Shown here piece by piece: positions 14,413 through 14,768 of a stretch of 14,768 nucleotides of DNA. Below the pieces are notes generated by a model. It had not been told where the DNA came from, made no database searches, and worked only from the letters and a program-made list of their open reading frames with translations. Where the stretch lies: the NCBI GenBank assembly GCA_049793155.1, contig JBARBN010000039.1:1-14768 (forward strand). Reading direction: 5' to 3'. A program made the position numbers and the translations under genes. Within the stretch, counting starts at the first letter, position 1. Each line of letters starts with the position of its first letter. The DNA is from JALNZF01 sp049793155. GTDB taxonomy: Bacteria > Nitrospirota > UBA9217.

Positions 14413-14559
14413 TCAATGGTATCCCCGCTCTCCGAAGGGCTTCAGCTTCTCCAACCACATCGCCTCAAGCGCTTTCAGATCATCACGGTAATCGTACGCC
14501 GGATCATCAACGGGTTTGAGCTCGTCCGTATCAGCGGTGTCAGGTCTTTTAATTTGGTG
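14413..14559 (-). pseudogene. C-terminal tail of a broken gene
   Basis: The frame between an in-frame TAA (14562-14560) and the stop TGA (14415-14413) gives 48 codons with strong protein character: acidic DELKPVDDPAYDYRDDLKAL then EAMWLEKLKPFGERGYH. It has no proper start codon or SD upstream. A neighbouring frame ending at 14549 reads SAGLYYSRGVEPSAICC, so a frameshifted longer gene is possible. I could not name the family. Confidence 0.4.
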
Positions 14560-14647
14560 TTACATCGTCCTTGCAGCAGATTGCCGATGGTTCAACACCA
14601 CGAGAATAGTACAGACCGGCCGAAATAGCAAGGTGCCATCTCCTTAA

Positions 14648-14767
14648 TCACTTTACTACCTCCCAGAGGAGGTTGATGACAAGCTTGATGAGGATGTCCT
14701 TATGGCGGGGGTCGCTTTCGGCGATGAGAAGTGCCAGGGCAACGAGGGCGTTGTCGTTTATCGTCGC
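14648..14767 (-). CDS. 3' end of an unidentified gene cut by the window edge
   Basis: The minus-strand frame open to the right edge ends at TGA (14650-14648). The visible 39 residues run from ATINDNALVALALLIAE to INLLWEVVK: a helical, hydrophobic-rich C-terminus with good coding character. Too little is present to assign a family. Confidence 0.5.
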   Translation of the reverse strand, partial: ATINDNALVALALLIAESDPRHKDILIKLVINLLWEVVK

Positions 14768-14768
14768 C

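Overview
The window looks like a contig end from a Gram-negative, probably anaerobic or microaerophilic bacterium. DnaK carries the extra subdomain-IB segment typical of Gram-negative DnaK, a rubredoxin-less rubrerythrin-type diiron protein is present, and class I heat shock is arranged as hrcA-grpE-dnaK-dnaJ with CIRCE operators. Nitrospirota or a Desulfobacterota-like lineage would fit, but this is inferred without any database comparison; the partial 16S gene would settle it. The left edge cuts through the 16S rRNA gene, a common place for assemblies to break.

Region 1 (1-1290, minus strand): the 5' ~954 nt of 16S rRNA, preceded by a leader with a boxA-like motif and two tandem promoters with TTGACA -35 boxes and 17-bp spacers. 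Region 2 (1291-4156, minus): ribF, a 21-residue Lys-rich microprotein with a near-perfect Shine-Dalgarno (SD) sequence, a small CbiX/SirB-type chelatase and tyrS. All point the same way and may be partly co-transcribed. ribF has a promoter so close to its ATG that its mRNA may be leaderless.

Region 3 (4268-6128): a nitronate monooxygenase/FabK-like flavoprotein on the plus strand, with a strong extended -10 promoter and a 5'-terminal hairpin, converges on a rubrerythrin-like gene on the minus strand. Region 4 (6241-12349, minus): the heat-shock block hsp20, then hrcA-grpE-dnaK-dnaJ. There are two perfect CIRCE operators, one at the hrcA promoter and one around the hsp20 -35 box, so HrcA should repress both units and release them on heat or unfolded-protein stress. 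A terminator hairpin separates dnaK from dnaJ and another follows hsp20. Intergenic AACCACAGAG-type repeats lie between grpE and dnaK and between dnaK and dnaJ.

Region 5 (12350-14768) has an accessory, decaying character. It holds the N-terminal nuclease domain of an AIPR-type (abortive-phage-infection-like) protein that runs out of frame into an unrecognised C-terminal fragment, small ORFs of uncertain reality, an intact HAD-family phosphatase, a dense intergenic repeat cluster, the tail of a broken gene and a 3' partial gene cut by the right edge.

I see no clearly new system. The most interesting items are the Lys-rich microprotein, the hsp20 leader (CIRCE, possible upstream ORF, two hairpins), the hairpin at the start of the flavoprotein mRNA and the remnant of an AIPR-type gene.
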